DNA of 64,000 bases from Utricularia gibba (taxonomy: Eukaryota; Streptophyta; Magnoliopsida; Lamiales; Lentibulariaceae). The stretch lies in contig NEEC01000007.1 in the NCBI GenBank assembly GCA_002189035.1, positions 62,001 to 126,000 of the forward strand, written 5' to 3'. A program made the position numbers and the translations under genes. The notes beneath the pieces were generated by a model. It was not told the origin of the DNA. It saw nothing but the letters and a program-made list of their open reading frames with translations, and did no database searches. Positions 35,210-46,556 of the stretch are shown here, in pieces (the stretch's first letter is position 1; each line of letters starts with the position of its first letter).

Positions 35210-36344
35210 GTGTGTCATATGATTTATTCCCAGTGAGGAGGGACTGCACAGCACTGCACTGAAGGAGGTGGGTGCAGGGGCGAGGAGGGGACAGGTTGCA
35301 CCACAGCCTCGAAAAGAGGTGCTGGGCTCCCTGACAAATGTAAGCCCAACTTGCACCACCCCGGTAAAGTCCATTTTCGGCTCCCCGCACATTTAATTCC
35401 TCCTGCAGGCTCATTCATACCACAACGGATTTCCACGCACGAAAGGGAGTTGTTTGCTCGCCAACCCGCAGTAAACAACGTACGCAAACACCCATCATCT
35501 CCATTATCGCCATTTCTGGTAATCACTTCAGCGGGGGGAGGCAGTAGTAGGGTTACAAGTGGTCCATTGTTGGACGGAGTTCTAAGACAGAAACGTGGAA
35601 ACAATAGTTCGTTAGTTTCGGAAGAGGAGCAGTGGCTCGGCCTCCCTCCCTTTCCCTTACCTTTGGTTGGTGGGGCTCATCAATGCTCGGACCCCGGATC
35701 TGATCTGATCCGCCTTCCTTTTTCTTCTGTGCTCCAGACTTAAAAATATTATCGAATGCCTCTGAATCAGAATCTCTAGAGATCAATCATTATTTTCATG
35801 GAGTATGGCTTCCCAAATAAGAAATTTAGAGTGAATCCCTTGAGTAATACTTGATTTGGGTGGGCGTTTTCTGGATGTTTGCCAGGCCAGGCCGGTCGGT
35901 GGGTTTCTATGACGATCCAATCAACGCTCATCGAATCCATTTTTTAGCAACCGGGTGGTTGATGCCGCTCTCCTCCATCTCCCGAGATCCTTTCTGAGCC
36001 ATCACTTGTTGCTTCTCTGTTTAGATGTATGCATACATACGCATGGAGTCCCCCCTAAACACAACTTCTGTTCCATCACTCTTGCGTCATGGGTGATTAA
36101 GAAAGCAATCGTGCGATAATCAAATACTTCTTATACTTTTTTTTGTTGTTGGTTGATGTATAACATAAAAGGGATAAACCGCGATGGCTGCAGTTCACAG
36201 TTGGATGTTGAAATGCCTCTAGTTTCAACGCTGTCTGCTGTGACACAATTTATTGCTTCTCAGGCCACTGAATGCACACATGCTGCTGCCTGTTGCAGAC
36301 CAAACATATGCGTATAGCGGCACAGCAACCCATGCATTACCACC

Positions 36345-36352
36345 CATATAAC
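36345..36352 (+). promoter_or_regulatory. TATA-like box of the KCS gene
   Basis: CATATAAC lies about 75 bp upstream of the ATG at 36424. Transcription would then begin near 36375, which rules against the in-frame ATG at 36355. Confidence 0.4.
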
Positions 36353-36423
36353 GCGTGGCTAAAGATCAGGCAGAGAGAGCAAGGCAGCCATTACTCACTG
36401 CTTCCAAGCTTTTCCTACAGGAA

Positions 36424-37878
36424 ATGGCTGCTGCTCTCTTCTCAGATTTTGTGAAATCCTCATGCATTGTAGTGTTTATCTGCTCACAAGCTGTACTCAT
36501 CGTGCATCGAGTGGAGTTTTCATGCCATTTTCTTGCTGCATTTTGTCTTCTACTTTTTGCCTCTGTAGTAAGATATTGCCTCGTTCCAAGCCCATCATCC
36601 CAACTGTATCTTGTTGATTTCGCTTGCCTTAAACCTCCAGACTCCTGCAAAGTTCCTCTTTCTAAATTCATTGAGCATACCCAAAAGTTATGGGAGCAGG
36701 AGAGCGCTGATTTCATGGCTGGAGTGCTGACGCAGTCGGGCCAAGGTGAAGAAACATATCTCCCACCAGGGCTTCACTTCATACCACCAAAAGCGGATTA
36801 CAAAGAAACCGTGGAAGAAGTGCACATGGCGCTTTTCCCAGTTCTTGCAGAACTGCTGTCCAACACAAAGACTGCAGCCCGAGACATCGACGTTCTCATC
36901 GTTAACTGCAGTGGCTTCTGCCCATCTCCTTCACTTTCCTCCATGGTGGTCAATAGATTCTCCATGAGAGAAGATGTCAAAAGCTTCACAATCAGCGGAA
37001 TGGGGTGCAGCGCCAGCGTTCTAGCCATTGACATGGCACACAACATTCTCAAAACACATAAGAACTCGAATGCAGTTATCCTCAGTACCGAAGTTCTGAC
37101 GACGGGGTGGTATCCTGGAAGGGAGAAGCCCAAGCTCGTACTCAACTGCCTTTTCCGCATGGGCGCTGTCGCCATTTTAGTATCCAACAAAAAACAAGCA
37201 AGGGAAACCGCAAAATACAAGCTTGTACATAGTCTCAGGACTCAAAGAGCCTTTGATGACACAGGATATCTGTCCGCCATCAGAGAAGAAGATTCCGATG
37301 GGATCACGGGAGTCACACTCCGGAAGGACTTACTCCAGGTGAATTTCAATCCTAAATCAATCCAATAATCCCCCGCAACAAGTTGCTCCATTTGGGAATT
37401 TTTTCAGGTTGCTGGAGAAACCCTCCGAGCCCACATCACCATACTTGGGTCGAAGCTCCTACCCCATACAGAGATTTTGCTATACGCAATCTCTGCCATG
37501 AAAAAGCGTTATTGGGATAAGTCGACGGAGATCTACGTACCAAATTTCAAAAAGGTAGTAAAGCACTTCTGCTTGCCGGCCTCCGGAAAGTCAGTGATAA
37601 GAGAGATAGGAAAGGGACTCCGATTGGGAGACAAGGAATTGGAACCAGCGTTCATGACTCTGCATAGATTCGGGAACCAATCCTCCTCTTCCTCATGGTA
37701 CCAGCTGGCGTACATGGAGGCGAAACAGTGGGTTGTCAAAGGTGACAGAGTTCTGCAGTTGGGTATGGGCACAGGGCCCAAGTCTACAAGCTTGGTATGG
37801 GAGTCGATGAGGTCCATTCACGGCGAGGCCGGTAAAGGCGCGTGGGCCGACTGCATCCACCGATACCCCCACAAATGA
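36424..37878 (+). CDS. KCS: 3-ketoacyl-CoA synthase, KCS3/KCS12-type, lacking the active-site histidine
   Basis: KCS enzymes condense malonyl-CoA with acyl-CoA in the ER to elongate very-long-chain fatty acids for wax, cutin and lipids. Two exons (36424–37338, 37408–37878) give 461 residues with a 69-bp intron. Two hydrophobic N-terminal segments anchor the protein. FAE1-type core motifs are present: IDVLIVNCSGF, GMGCSAS with the catalytic Cys at residue 195, and HRFGNQSSSS with Asn395. In the canonical HFCxHAGG motif this protein has HFCLPASG: the first His (358) is kept but the second, equivalent to FAE1 His391, is Pro362. The spacing to Asn395 (33 residues) is the same as in FAE1, so the position is reliable. 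The ending LQLGMGTGPKSTSLVWE is, from memory, typical of the KCS3/KCS12 branch. It may be regulatory rather than catalytic. Confidence 0.88.
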
Positions 37879-39020
37879 AGGCCCTGGTTGCTGCCCATTG
37901 CCAGCCCTTGCTGTGAACCCACTCAATGCTATGATTACTTTTACTTACTATGGTTGTCGTTGTTGTGTATGCTATGAGATGCTTACCATTGTTGCGCAAG
38001 TCCATATACTCTCATACCTGACACTGGACTTGAATAGAATTCGAGTTACTAGATTCGATAGTCACCAGAATTACAAACCTAATTTATGCAGAGTTGGTCT
38101 TGATGGGATCTGCAGAAGAGTCGAGTCGAGTCGAGCGGGTGCAACATTTGGGCCAACCTGATTTATGAAGCTTGTTGGTTAGCAGAGGCACCAATAAATA
38201 AGCACATCTGCCAATCCGTGCAGGTGTTGAACCCCTTTCAATTGGATGGGAGGCAGCAGCAGAGGCAGCTACCACTTCCATCACCGATGCACTGCAGGGC
38301 TGCGCAGTCTCCTCTCCATGGAATGGCATGGCATGGCATGTGTCGTTTACCAAAAGCACCAACCAGAGAGCACTAAACACACCATTCCTAATAGGGTGGC
38401 ATCATTGCAATAATGTAAAAAGGGCGGCATTTCTGTGCAGACAACAACACATGGCTGGAGGTCAAGGGAGCCTGTGGCGCCTGTCTGGCCCAACAAATCC
38501 CATAATCAAGACGTGGGAATAATTAGTAGTAGTAGGAAGCAGCAGCGCAAAGCAAGACAAGAGATTCGAGCTGCTGGAGTGAGAGGGAGTTACTGCTTCT
38601 GGCCCCAAGCTCCCACAACCCACTGGAAAAACTCTGATCATCTGCTTCCCGGGACCAAAAACAATAAATATTTTTATTTATATTCATCAATATCGCGTGG
38701 TCCACTCCCGGCGTTGAATCCGATGCATCGTCAAATCCCACTCATCAACTTCCAACCACTCCACCCAGCCTGCCTGCCGGCCTTCCCTCCCAAACCCCCC
38801 AAACCCCTCCCTGTAACTATAATTTAATATCCTTTTTTAAGGTAACAAAAAAGAAAGAAAGAAAGATGGTGCCGTACTGCCGGGTCCGGTCTCGTCTCTA
38901 CTCTAATTACACAACAAAACATCAACATTTGCCATCGCATTTTGAAAAAACAAACAACCAATCATCACGTGGCAGCATGCATGTTCGTTTCAGTCTCGCG
39001 GGGCCCACCCGGCGTCTCCC
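37879..39020. other. Intergenic, convergent 3' flanks of KCS and TRM-like genes
   Basis: No gene recognised. Short tandem runs GTCGA (about 38107–38126) and GGCAT (about 38322–38341) occur, and AAAG repeats near 38850–38866. Confidence 0.45.
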
Positions 39021-41115
39021 TCAGCCGCAGCACCCGGTCACCACGGCCGCGGTGTCGCTCACCAGATGCTCCAGAATCCCTCGTTCGATTTCGACAACGA
39101 TGCCCTCGTCTTCCTCCTCCGTCAAACCGCAAAGTCTACCCATTTGCATCTCTGACTGCATCGCTAAATCAATACTCTCAACACCCTCGCAACTCGCCGC
39201 ACAGAAGCTGTCTATTTTCCTACACGCCTCCGAGTCTACACTCTGCTGCGTTCTCAGGGTTTCCCTCAGAAGCCGGGATATCAACTTCGTATAACTGCAT
39301 CGGTGCCGGTGGCGTAACACGGAGCTGCTGCCGACGGAGTAATATTTCCCGAGCCTGTGGAGAACTGTTGATAAGTTCGTGTAGTTAGGCAGTTGGAGGG
39401 TCTTAGTGATGATGTCTTCGTACTCATCCTCCGCAGCAGCAGGGGCCGGACCCGGAGAAGCTCTGGCTGAGGCTGAGTAACCGCCACAACTGTTTACTTC
39501 TGTTTTGAATATTTTATCAGTTAACGGCCTGTACCTCTGGCTCCCCTTACTAGAAAACTGTGTGCAGCTTTGCGAAGAGACTGCTCCTGAAACCTGCGAC
39601 TGCAATGTTTTTACCGTTCTAATCTCACAAAGAACTAGAAAAGAATTCAACCGCAGAGACTTTTTGCAAAACCGAGGAAAATTTTCTTAGTATACCTGTT
39701 TCTGGGGTAATCCCCTGCAAACATAACGTGGTGTTGAAATAAGAAAAGCCTCATCATCTTCATCTCTGTTGCTCTTCTCCCAAATCTCAAATCCAATTTT
39801 CTTACTGCTCCTCTGTTCTATCAATCCTGGAGAACGTGATGCAACCCTTTGACTTAGGTTTCCTCGATCTGTGGAAGTTTTATTCTTTTTCTGCTGGAAC
39901 GGGGACCGGAGATTGATGCAGTCAATGTTGTTTTCTTTCAAGGAAAGGGCAGAAGTTTTGTTGGTAAGCGGTTTCGTACAGAGGATTTCGTTGTGAGGGC
40001 TGATTTCTCCAGATATAATGTTTCTGGGTTTCAGTAGAGCAGCTTTTTCCGTCGAGATCTTTGGTTTTATTCTCGTTGGGACACCAGTTTCCGGTGGCGT
40101 TTCTGCAACGCACTCTCTGAAATCTTTCTTCCAGTTCTTGATAACAAGATCTTCATCAATTCTCGCCAGGTCTCTGTTTCTCCGAGTGTTGGAAATGTCC
40201 ACACCGTCGAAACTTCTACTCTTTCCCCGATGCAAATTCATCTTCCCATATCTCCCTGGATTCACGTTCTCATTCCTAGACACATTCGCTCGCCGGAGCG
40301 CCGGCAAATCGAAGTCTGCAGGGTTTGCGCTCACTTTGTTGATCTGCAGAGAAAGCCGGTGGCACTCAACGTCTGATATTCTCCCTGATGAAATCCTCGG
40401 CGTCTCCGGCAGCGACCTGACGCCGGTATCATCTACAGCACGTCTCCGCCCAAAATCTTTACCAACAAAGTTACCGAGAAGCTTGGGCTGAGACGAGTGA
40501 ATGGACGGGGAACTGCAATCCGGCAGCAGATCCAGACCCATCAGCCTCGCTATAAGATTGGGTGTCTTGGCTCCGGGGGAATCGCAGACTGCTTCGGAGG
40601 AAGATAATCTACGGTGGTCTGTCTTGATTCGAATTCCCACCTGTCAAGAAATTGAAAAAAAAATCATTGATAATGATGGCAGTAGGGAGACAAATGCCAA
40701 GTTCATCGCTTTCGCCAACAGATTAGAAAGTGATTCCTCAATCAAAACTCACTGGAAAATTCAAACTCTCTTCTTCTTCTTTCATTGGCAACTCCAAGCT
40801 GTTTCTTGGAGCCTCGACTCCTGCATGGATAATGAAGAAGAAGAATTACCGGCCGAGGAGTCACAGGCGTAAGCAATGAAATCCAGAGTAAGAACCTGTG
40901 GACGAAAACACTTGTTCATCCCCATCGCCATATTCCAGGAAAGAAGGATGCGAATCCAAATGCGGGAGCCGATTCAAATGGTAGAAATCAAATAGCTGAA
41001 AAACAGAACACATGCATTTAGAGGAAGCGGCTGCGGCTGCGGCCTCCATCTCGACGCGCTTCCTCCCCCTCCGCCCTCTTCCGCCGGCGCCGCCGATCCA
41101 ATTCAGCCAACCCAT
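39021..41115 (-). CDS. TRM-like DUF3741/DUF4378-domain protein
   Basis: The family includes TON1-recruiting-motif and LONGIFOLIA-type proteins, some of which act at cortical microtubules. Four exons (40896–41115, 40753–40820, 39696–40640 and about 39021–39599) give roughly 603 residues. The DUF3741-associated motif is clear: TPNLIARLMGLDLLP in exon 3. The middle is polar, basic and disordered (SKKIGFEIWEKSNRDED). The C-terminus looks like a DUF4378 domain (YTKLISRLLRETLRTQQ; EIERGILEHLVSDTAAVV). The last acceptor is ambiguous: CAG ends at 39600 or 39594, six bases apart and both in frame. The N-terminus starts at 41115 (MGWLNW), with an alternative Met 22 codons later. The function of this member is not known. 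Confidence 0.75.
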
Positions 41116-41662
41116 AAATCTATCTGCAGTCGGCTTCAGAATACTGACAAAATAAATAGAGGAGGGAATCCAGAGGCAAATGATTCAAACCATTAACACC
41201 CTCAGGACCCCTCCCCACATATTTTTGGACATCCTTTTATCGTTTATTCCTACTGGTTACCGGGCACTAATGCACACACAACTGTGCCTACGCGTGTGTG
41301 TTTGTGTGTGTGTGTGTGTTACAGTCACTCCTTTTTAACGGTCCATTCTCATCTCTCTCTTCCCATCAGCTTAATAGTATTTTGAACTTGATTCTTCAGA
41401 TCTTGTATTCTAATTTGAAGCGTGTTGTAAATATCATAATTACCCATAAACCCAATTTACCAGAAAGGGACAGTCAGTCTCAGTCACACGGGGGAACAAG
41501 GAGCAAACATTGATTGCAACCTTGTCGCCCAGACGCTCCTCCCAGGCACTGTTGTACACAAATCATGGCTGGGGAGAGCGCTTTTCCCCCCATTCAAATC
41601 AACACACATTCCAATTTTGCTTCCCCTTCCATGGAAGGCTAAGTTTTTTCTGAAATCATTTT
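41116..41662. other. Intergenic between TRM-like gene promoter and MADS pseudogene 3' end
   Basis: It contains a (GT)n run at 41292–41320 and AT-rich sequence. No gene seen. Confidence 0.45.
41292..41320. repeat. (GT)n microsatellite
   Basis: GT dinucleotides with one TTT interruption. Confidence 0.85.
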
Positions 41663-42825
41663 CTAGTTGTTCCTCGTGGGCAGGCCGATGGAGAGCTCCG
41701 TCACCACATCGCAGCTCTGCGTGTTTCGGCTGCAGCTTCCCACGTCCGGTTTCTTGACTCCCATCTGCACCTATTGTTCTCGCATTTTAGGGACAACCTA
41801 AAACACACGATGCTTTCATGTGTACACATACATTTACATGACCGTGTAATTTGGAACTGAGCCTGTGATACTCCTGTAGTAATAACTTCTCCTGCATTTA
41901 ATGACCAAAGTTGAAACTCAAACTATCATGCAACCTCTAAACTATGGGATTCTTCTCGTACCCTTTCTTCCAATTTTGTTGTCTCTTCCTTGAACAACCG
42001 GCCCTGTAAGGTGAGTTTCAGATCAGAGAGTGGTTCTTGACGTGAAAAGAGTTTGTGTACATAGCAACCTTCTTTGATCGTATCTTCTCCAAGCTCATGC
42101 TGAGCTGGTTGTCCATTTCTTGCAGCTCCTCCAACGAACATGTGCTGATGTTGCGCCCTGAACGCTTCCTGATACATCAAAATGATGATCCTCCTCATCT
42201 TCATGTGTTAAGAGTTGATCATGGAATTTAGTTTGAGTACCTCTGGGACGCCTCCATCAGCTCTTCTCCATCACCATCCTCGTTTCCTGCTTCAATTGCT
42301 GTTCCCCAGAGTAAGATTTATGAAAAGACGAATACATTACTTCCAGTTCTTGGGGGTCGGTCGAGGCAAACCTGGATGCGTTCTTCAGCTTCGGGTCGGG
42401 TGACTTGCTCTTTCCTAAACTCGTGATACTTTTGCATCAAGTTCGGCATGCTAAAAAACGAAAACGATGAATAACATTTTAAAATCCATTGGCTAAGTGG
42501 ACTAATCAGCGGGCTAAAAGCATGGTTTGCTGCACGCAAAAAGGCAAGCAGACAGTGACGAACAGATCCCAATGGAACAGTGCCGAGGAGCAAGCGGATC
42601 CCAAAAGAAACGTTTTCATGTATCAAAAGACAACGGCGTCTTACTCAGAGCTGGAGAATTCGTAAAGCTTCCCCTTTGGGAGAAGATGATCAACGCCACT
42701 TCTGCATCACAAAGCACCGATAGCTCATGAGCCTTCTTCAGAAGACAGTTCCGCCGCTTCGAAAACGTCACCTGCCGACTCGACGCGTTCTCGATCCGCC
42801 TCAGCTGCACCTTTCCCCGTGCCAT
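41663..42825 (-). pseudogene. SOC1-like: Disrupted SOC1/TM3-like MIKC MADS-box gene
   Basis: The seven-exon MIKC layout is intact in outline: 42645–42825, 42372–42450 (79 bp), 42241–42298, 42069–42168 (100 bp), 41962–42003 (42 bp), about 41850–41891 (42 bp) and 41663–41770. The 79/100/42/42 sizes are those of SOC1-type genes. The MADS domain reads [20 protein letters not shown]… [15 protein letters not shown]. The K domain gives CSLEELQEMDNQLSMSLEKIRSKK, here in two parts. The end DVVTELSIGLP is the SOC1 C-terminal motif. Lesions: exon 1 is 181 rather than 182 bp and shifts frame at the usual RGKLYEF; exon 3 is 58 rather than 62 bp, with four bases missing between MVMEK and ELMEASQR; exon 6 has no GT at its expected donor. 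As read, it makes only a truncated MADS domain. Confidence 0.8.
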
Positions 42826-44104
42826 CACGAGCAAGCCTCACCGTTTCACTGTCGCTTCTTGAGATCTCACTCAAAAAAAAAAAAAACAAGCACAGAGAAG
42901 AAGAGATCCCAAAACAAGAAACAATGTTTTCTCTATGCTTTTATTAGAGGAACAGGGAAATGCTTCTGCTCCAGGGCGAGCACCCTTGAAACCCTAGAAA
43001 GTTTTCGTTTGCAGGTTGTGAAATTGCTCCATACCTCAATCCTTAGATTTTAGTGCTCTCCGACGCTGAAGAACCAAAATTGAGATCAGACTTTTTGCTG
43101 TGCTCTTCGTATGTATATTAAGGAAAAGGAGAGGTGACAGACCATGTACCCCACCTGTCCAAAGCAAGCTCAAAACTAGGCAAAGTTACTGTGCGTGTCG
43201 TTTATGGAGCCTGAAAAACGAATGCATAGAAACACAGAGAGAGACTTCCCATTTGAATTGGAAAGGGTAGAAAGAGGAAACGGGTTCCAATTCATGCAAG
43301 CCACGAAACCGAGCCCCCCAGACGTGGCTCCACGGCCATGGAGAAAAGGGGAATGCCCACTAGAAGTTAGTTTGAACCCAAACACCATGTATGCTATGTG
43401 TGCATATCAAAAGAAGAACGCCATGTTTTCTTGTTTTAGCCAAATGCAGGCAGATAAGAAGTGGGGGCGGCTGTAAAATCCAGGAAATTACAGCACAATA
43501 TGGAGAGCTTGGGAGTGATACGTCGACATCATGGGTACGATGAAGTGATAAGCAGCCAAGCAATGATTGACAACGCATTTCACAGTGAACACACATGAAA
43601 GCATCGCCGGACCGCGGATGTGCTGTGCCCTACTCCGCCTTTCGGCTCGACCAAAGAGATATAGATAGGCGTTGGGGCTTGGGTATACTCACTCATTCAC
43701 GTGGCCTCAGGCTTCAACTCCCTCTCCACTTTCTTCTTTCGTCATCCTCCCCATCATGCTCCTCGAGAACAACGTTAAAGAAGGGATATGCGTATGCTCT
43801 TCCTGATACTAATCTATGCAGACATCCCGACTAAGCAAAGCAATTAGTAAGGTTCTTGCCAAGATCTGTGCAGTTTGCAGACCGTAAACCGCATGCACTG
43901 GCTGCTCTTCCTAGTCTTAGACTTGTTACACTCGCACTGAAAAGAAAGGTATGGGAGGAGTGCTGACGTCATCCGTGGCTATTTAAAGTTTTTTTAAAAA
44001 ATTAATGTCTTTTGGGCTTTGTCGAAGTGGACTTGGGCCCAGAATCACGTTCAGTGGCCCATATGTATATGCAGCCGGAGTTTGGGGGGCTGTGGAAGAC
44101 GGGT
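42826..44104. other. Intergenic between MADS pseudogene and 2OG oxygenase gene
   Basis: Divergent upstream regions. TATTTAAAG near 43980–43988 may be the TATA element of the oxygenase gene. Short ORFs at 43176–43834 match nothing known. Confidence 0.45.
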
Positions 44105-45140
44105 ATGGGAGACCGCTCGGTTACGAGAGGAGCGGCAAAGGATGTTGGGACCAGCAAGAGCGCGGAGTGGCCGGAGATTAATCTCAAGACCAACCTTCAA
44201 GTCAATCGTCTCAAAGAGGGAGATCTTTTCACGGTAGCACTCTAATTGTCGTTGATTTTTGTGAGATATTTGTTTTTCGATTCTTTTTGAGGAGATGACC
44301 TGTTGTGATCATGTATATACCAGATTCCGAATTATTTAACTATAGCCGAAGCGAAAGCCTTTGTCGCTGCTGCAGAATCGATTGGGTTCGTTCACCAAGG
44401 CAGCCTCGGCCCTGCAAAAGGGGAAGCCTACAGGGATAATGATCGGATATCTCTAAACGACCCTGTTCTTGCGGAAGCCATTTGGCAGGCTGGCCTTAAA
44501 GAGTGCTTTTCCGGTTTCAAGATTCGAGGAAAAGTAGCTGTTGGGTTAAATCCGAATATCAGATTTTACAGGTAGGATATCAAGCCTTACATCTTCTGGT
44601 TCGGCGTGATGATTAGTGAGGCGCGTGATTCTATGGGTTACATCTGCGTCTTGGAGCATGCTCATTACGCTTACTTGCGCAGAGATTGTGTTTTAGGTAC
44701 ACCCCTGGCCAACAATTTGGTTGCCATATTGATGAATCAGTTGATCTTGGAGAAGGGCAGCGTACATACTACACACTATTAATCTATCTAAGTGGCTCTC
44801 CTGGTAAAGGTAAGCCAAGGTCGGTGAACGTCAAGAGCTCTGAAGCTCAAGATCCCCTAATGGGAGGGGAAACCGTCTTCTACGGTCCAAGAAATGGCCT
44901 TGTTGCGAAGGTAATGGCCCATTGCCTATTTGGTTACCTAGAGTTTGGATTTCTTGCTAGCATTTTAGATGTAAATCGAGTATGCACCCGAACCCTTAGG
45001 TCTGCTAAAATTTGCAGGTAGCTCCTGCAGTAGGAATGGCTCTGCTTCATGTTCATGGAGGCAAATGCATGCTCCACGAAGCTCTTCCTGTGCTCAAGGG
45101 CATCAAGTATGTGTTAAGATCTGATGTGGCTTTTGCCTGA
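44105..45140 (+). CDS. 2-oxoglutarate/Fe(II)-dependent oxygenase (prolyl 4-hydroxylase-like fold)
   Basis: Four exons, 44105–44233, 44324–44571, 44697–44910 and 45018–45140, are in phase and give 237 residues. The start MGDRSVTRG at 44105 gives the short basic N-terminus expected of the plant family; the frame is open to ATG 44012. The C-terminal half is a double-stranded beta-helix domain of the P4Hc type. Iron ligands are HID in CHIDES (the HxD motif) and the distal His in MLHEALP, followed by KYVLRSDV, which supplies the basic residue that holds 2-oxoglutarate. Conserved stretches include GFVHQGSLGPAKGEAYRDND and YYTLLIYLSG. No signal peptide is seen, unlike wall-type prolyl hydroxylases. 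The substrate is unknown. Confidence 0.85.
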
Positions 45141-45491
45141 TAATGCAGAAGCCATGAATCTTGTTAGTGCAACCAACTTTGCGAAGTTGCAGAAAACATT
45201 CTTCATGTTTCCACTTTTCACTGGACGCGTACTTCCACCAGAAGCGTTGTTGCCAATTGCCATAGCAGCAGACGTGGGGCATTCATGTGGGCGTAGTTAG
45301 TTATGTATGTGGTATGGATGGATGGTGTTTCTTATTGAAGAGGCCTCTTCATTCATCTGCTTCAAACTCCACTGACGGGACAGAAAAGTATTGTTTGTAC
45401 ACACAAGCCTATCTACAGCTGAAACGGCACCGGGAACAGCTTCTCCTCTGCCATCATCATGGCATGCAGCTGGTCATTCGACTAATTGCCT
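45141..45491. other. Convergent 3' flanks of oxygenase and LysM genes
   Basis: Only 351 bp. No further gene. Confidence 0.4.
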
Positions 45492-45809
45492 CTACATTGT
45501 ACAAGACGCGAAGGACGGATTGATCTTGATTACGAGTCCCGGGAAGACATCATCGGGATCATGAATATGAGGATTCCGCTCGACGATGAAGGGGTCGCCG
45601 CACTTGTCGCCTATCGTGTTCAAAGTCTCGCCCTCTCGGACGACGTAAATCTCGTCGCAAGGCGGCATCCTGACGATAGTCGCCTCCTGGCCGTAGAGGT
45701 TCTGGCACACAAAGGAGCCGTTGAGGAAGAGCAAAGCCACCAGAACCACGAGGGCGCAGGAGCAGGGAGTTGGGTCGGCGCGCATGGCGGCGGAGAAACT
45801 GTGCATCAT
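45492..45809 (-). CDS. Small secreted single-LysM protein
   Basis: LysM modules bind N-acetylglucosamine polymers such as chitin or peptidoglycan. The frame starting at 45809 (MMHSFSAAMRAD) encodes 105 residues; starts at 45806 and 45785 are also possible. It has a hydrophobic signal-like segment (CALVVLVALLFLNGSFVC) followed by one LysM: YVVREGETLNTIGDKCGDPFIVERNPHI…DVFPGLVIKINP. It carries no kinase, transmembrane anchor or GPI tail, so it is a stand-alone secreted LysM peptide, a class present in plant genomes but little studied. It is intronless. Upstream in-frame codons to 45893 are probably 5' leader. Confidence 0.8.
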   Translation of the reverse strand: MMHSFSAAMRADPTPCSCALVVLVALLFLNGSFVCQNLYGQEATIVRMPPCDEIYVVREGETLNTIGDKCGDPFIVERNPHIHDPDDVFPGLVIKINPSFASCTM

Positions 45810-46556
45810 CGAGTTGGGCGCCTCTCGAAAAAATTGGAAATGCCCGAGGGCACCGGGAGGGTATTTATTTTGATTTTTCTGACCAAATATCAAAATGAAC
45901 GCGTGACTCCAATGCGCAGCAGCAGCGGCAGCAACTCCTCTTTTTCCTTCGTTTAGTTTCGTTTTTCTTTCAGGAAAATGTCAACGGCGGCCGTGTGTCC
46001 GAATACTAACTTCTCCGGCCCCTACCGTTGAATAACTCCGTGTCAAATGCACCAACCACCGCGTAAGCGCATGCAGGAGGAGTGGGTGGGTCGACACCCC
46101 GTTCGGCCGTTTTTACCAAACATGAACGGAATTCGTCATTATGTACCTTCGAGCTCCTCGCATTTTGTTTAGAGAAAAAAAGAACCAGAAATTGAATTCA
46201 TCCTTCTCCTAGGACTTGATTTCAGCATATTCCTCCATCACTGACGAGTGACGACCCACCCCGGCTATCGACTCATCCAATAAATACATCATCACCGACG
46301 TAAAAAGCAAAGCATCCCTCAGCAACCAAAGACGGACGGACATCGCAAGAAGTTACTGTCGGGTCGGTAGACCGCAGTCTCTCTAAGATATACACATGGA
46401 ACGAGTTACACCACGCAGGATTCTCTGGACCCAACTCAAGAATGAACACAGCCCAAGACAGACGGGGGAGGGCATTCTTACTCTTCCCTACCCCTCCGCA
46501 ATTGAACCTGAACAGGACAGGGCTACCAAACCACTTAGCTTCACGCAGGTTTCTGA
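45810..46556. other. LysM gene promoter and ZFWD 3' flank
   Basis: No gene recognised; ORFs near 46273–46707 overlap the ZFWD last exon or its UTR. Confidence 0.45.

Larger units (their letters stand above)
34826..36423. other. Intergenic between KEA and KCS genes
   Basis: Divergent promoters of the two genes. It contains a (TTC)n microsatellite at about 35184–35209. ORFs at 35008–35786 derive from this and from mixed GC-rich sequence and match nothing known. Confidence 0.5.

Noticed and set aside
35008-35786. ORFs around the TTC repeat
   Set aside because: Poly-Phe/poly-Arg frames from the microsatellite; no domain.
36355-36423. Earlier in-frame ATG for the KCS gene
   Set aside because: It sits just behind the TATA-like box, and the added residues are polar and unlike the N-terminus of KCS proteins.
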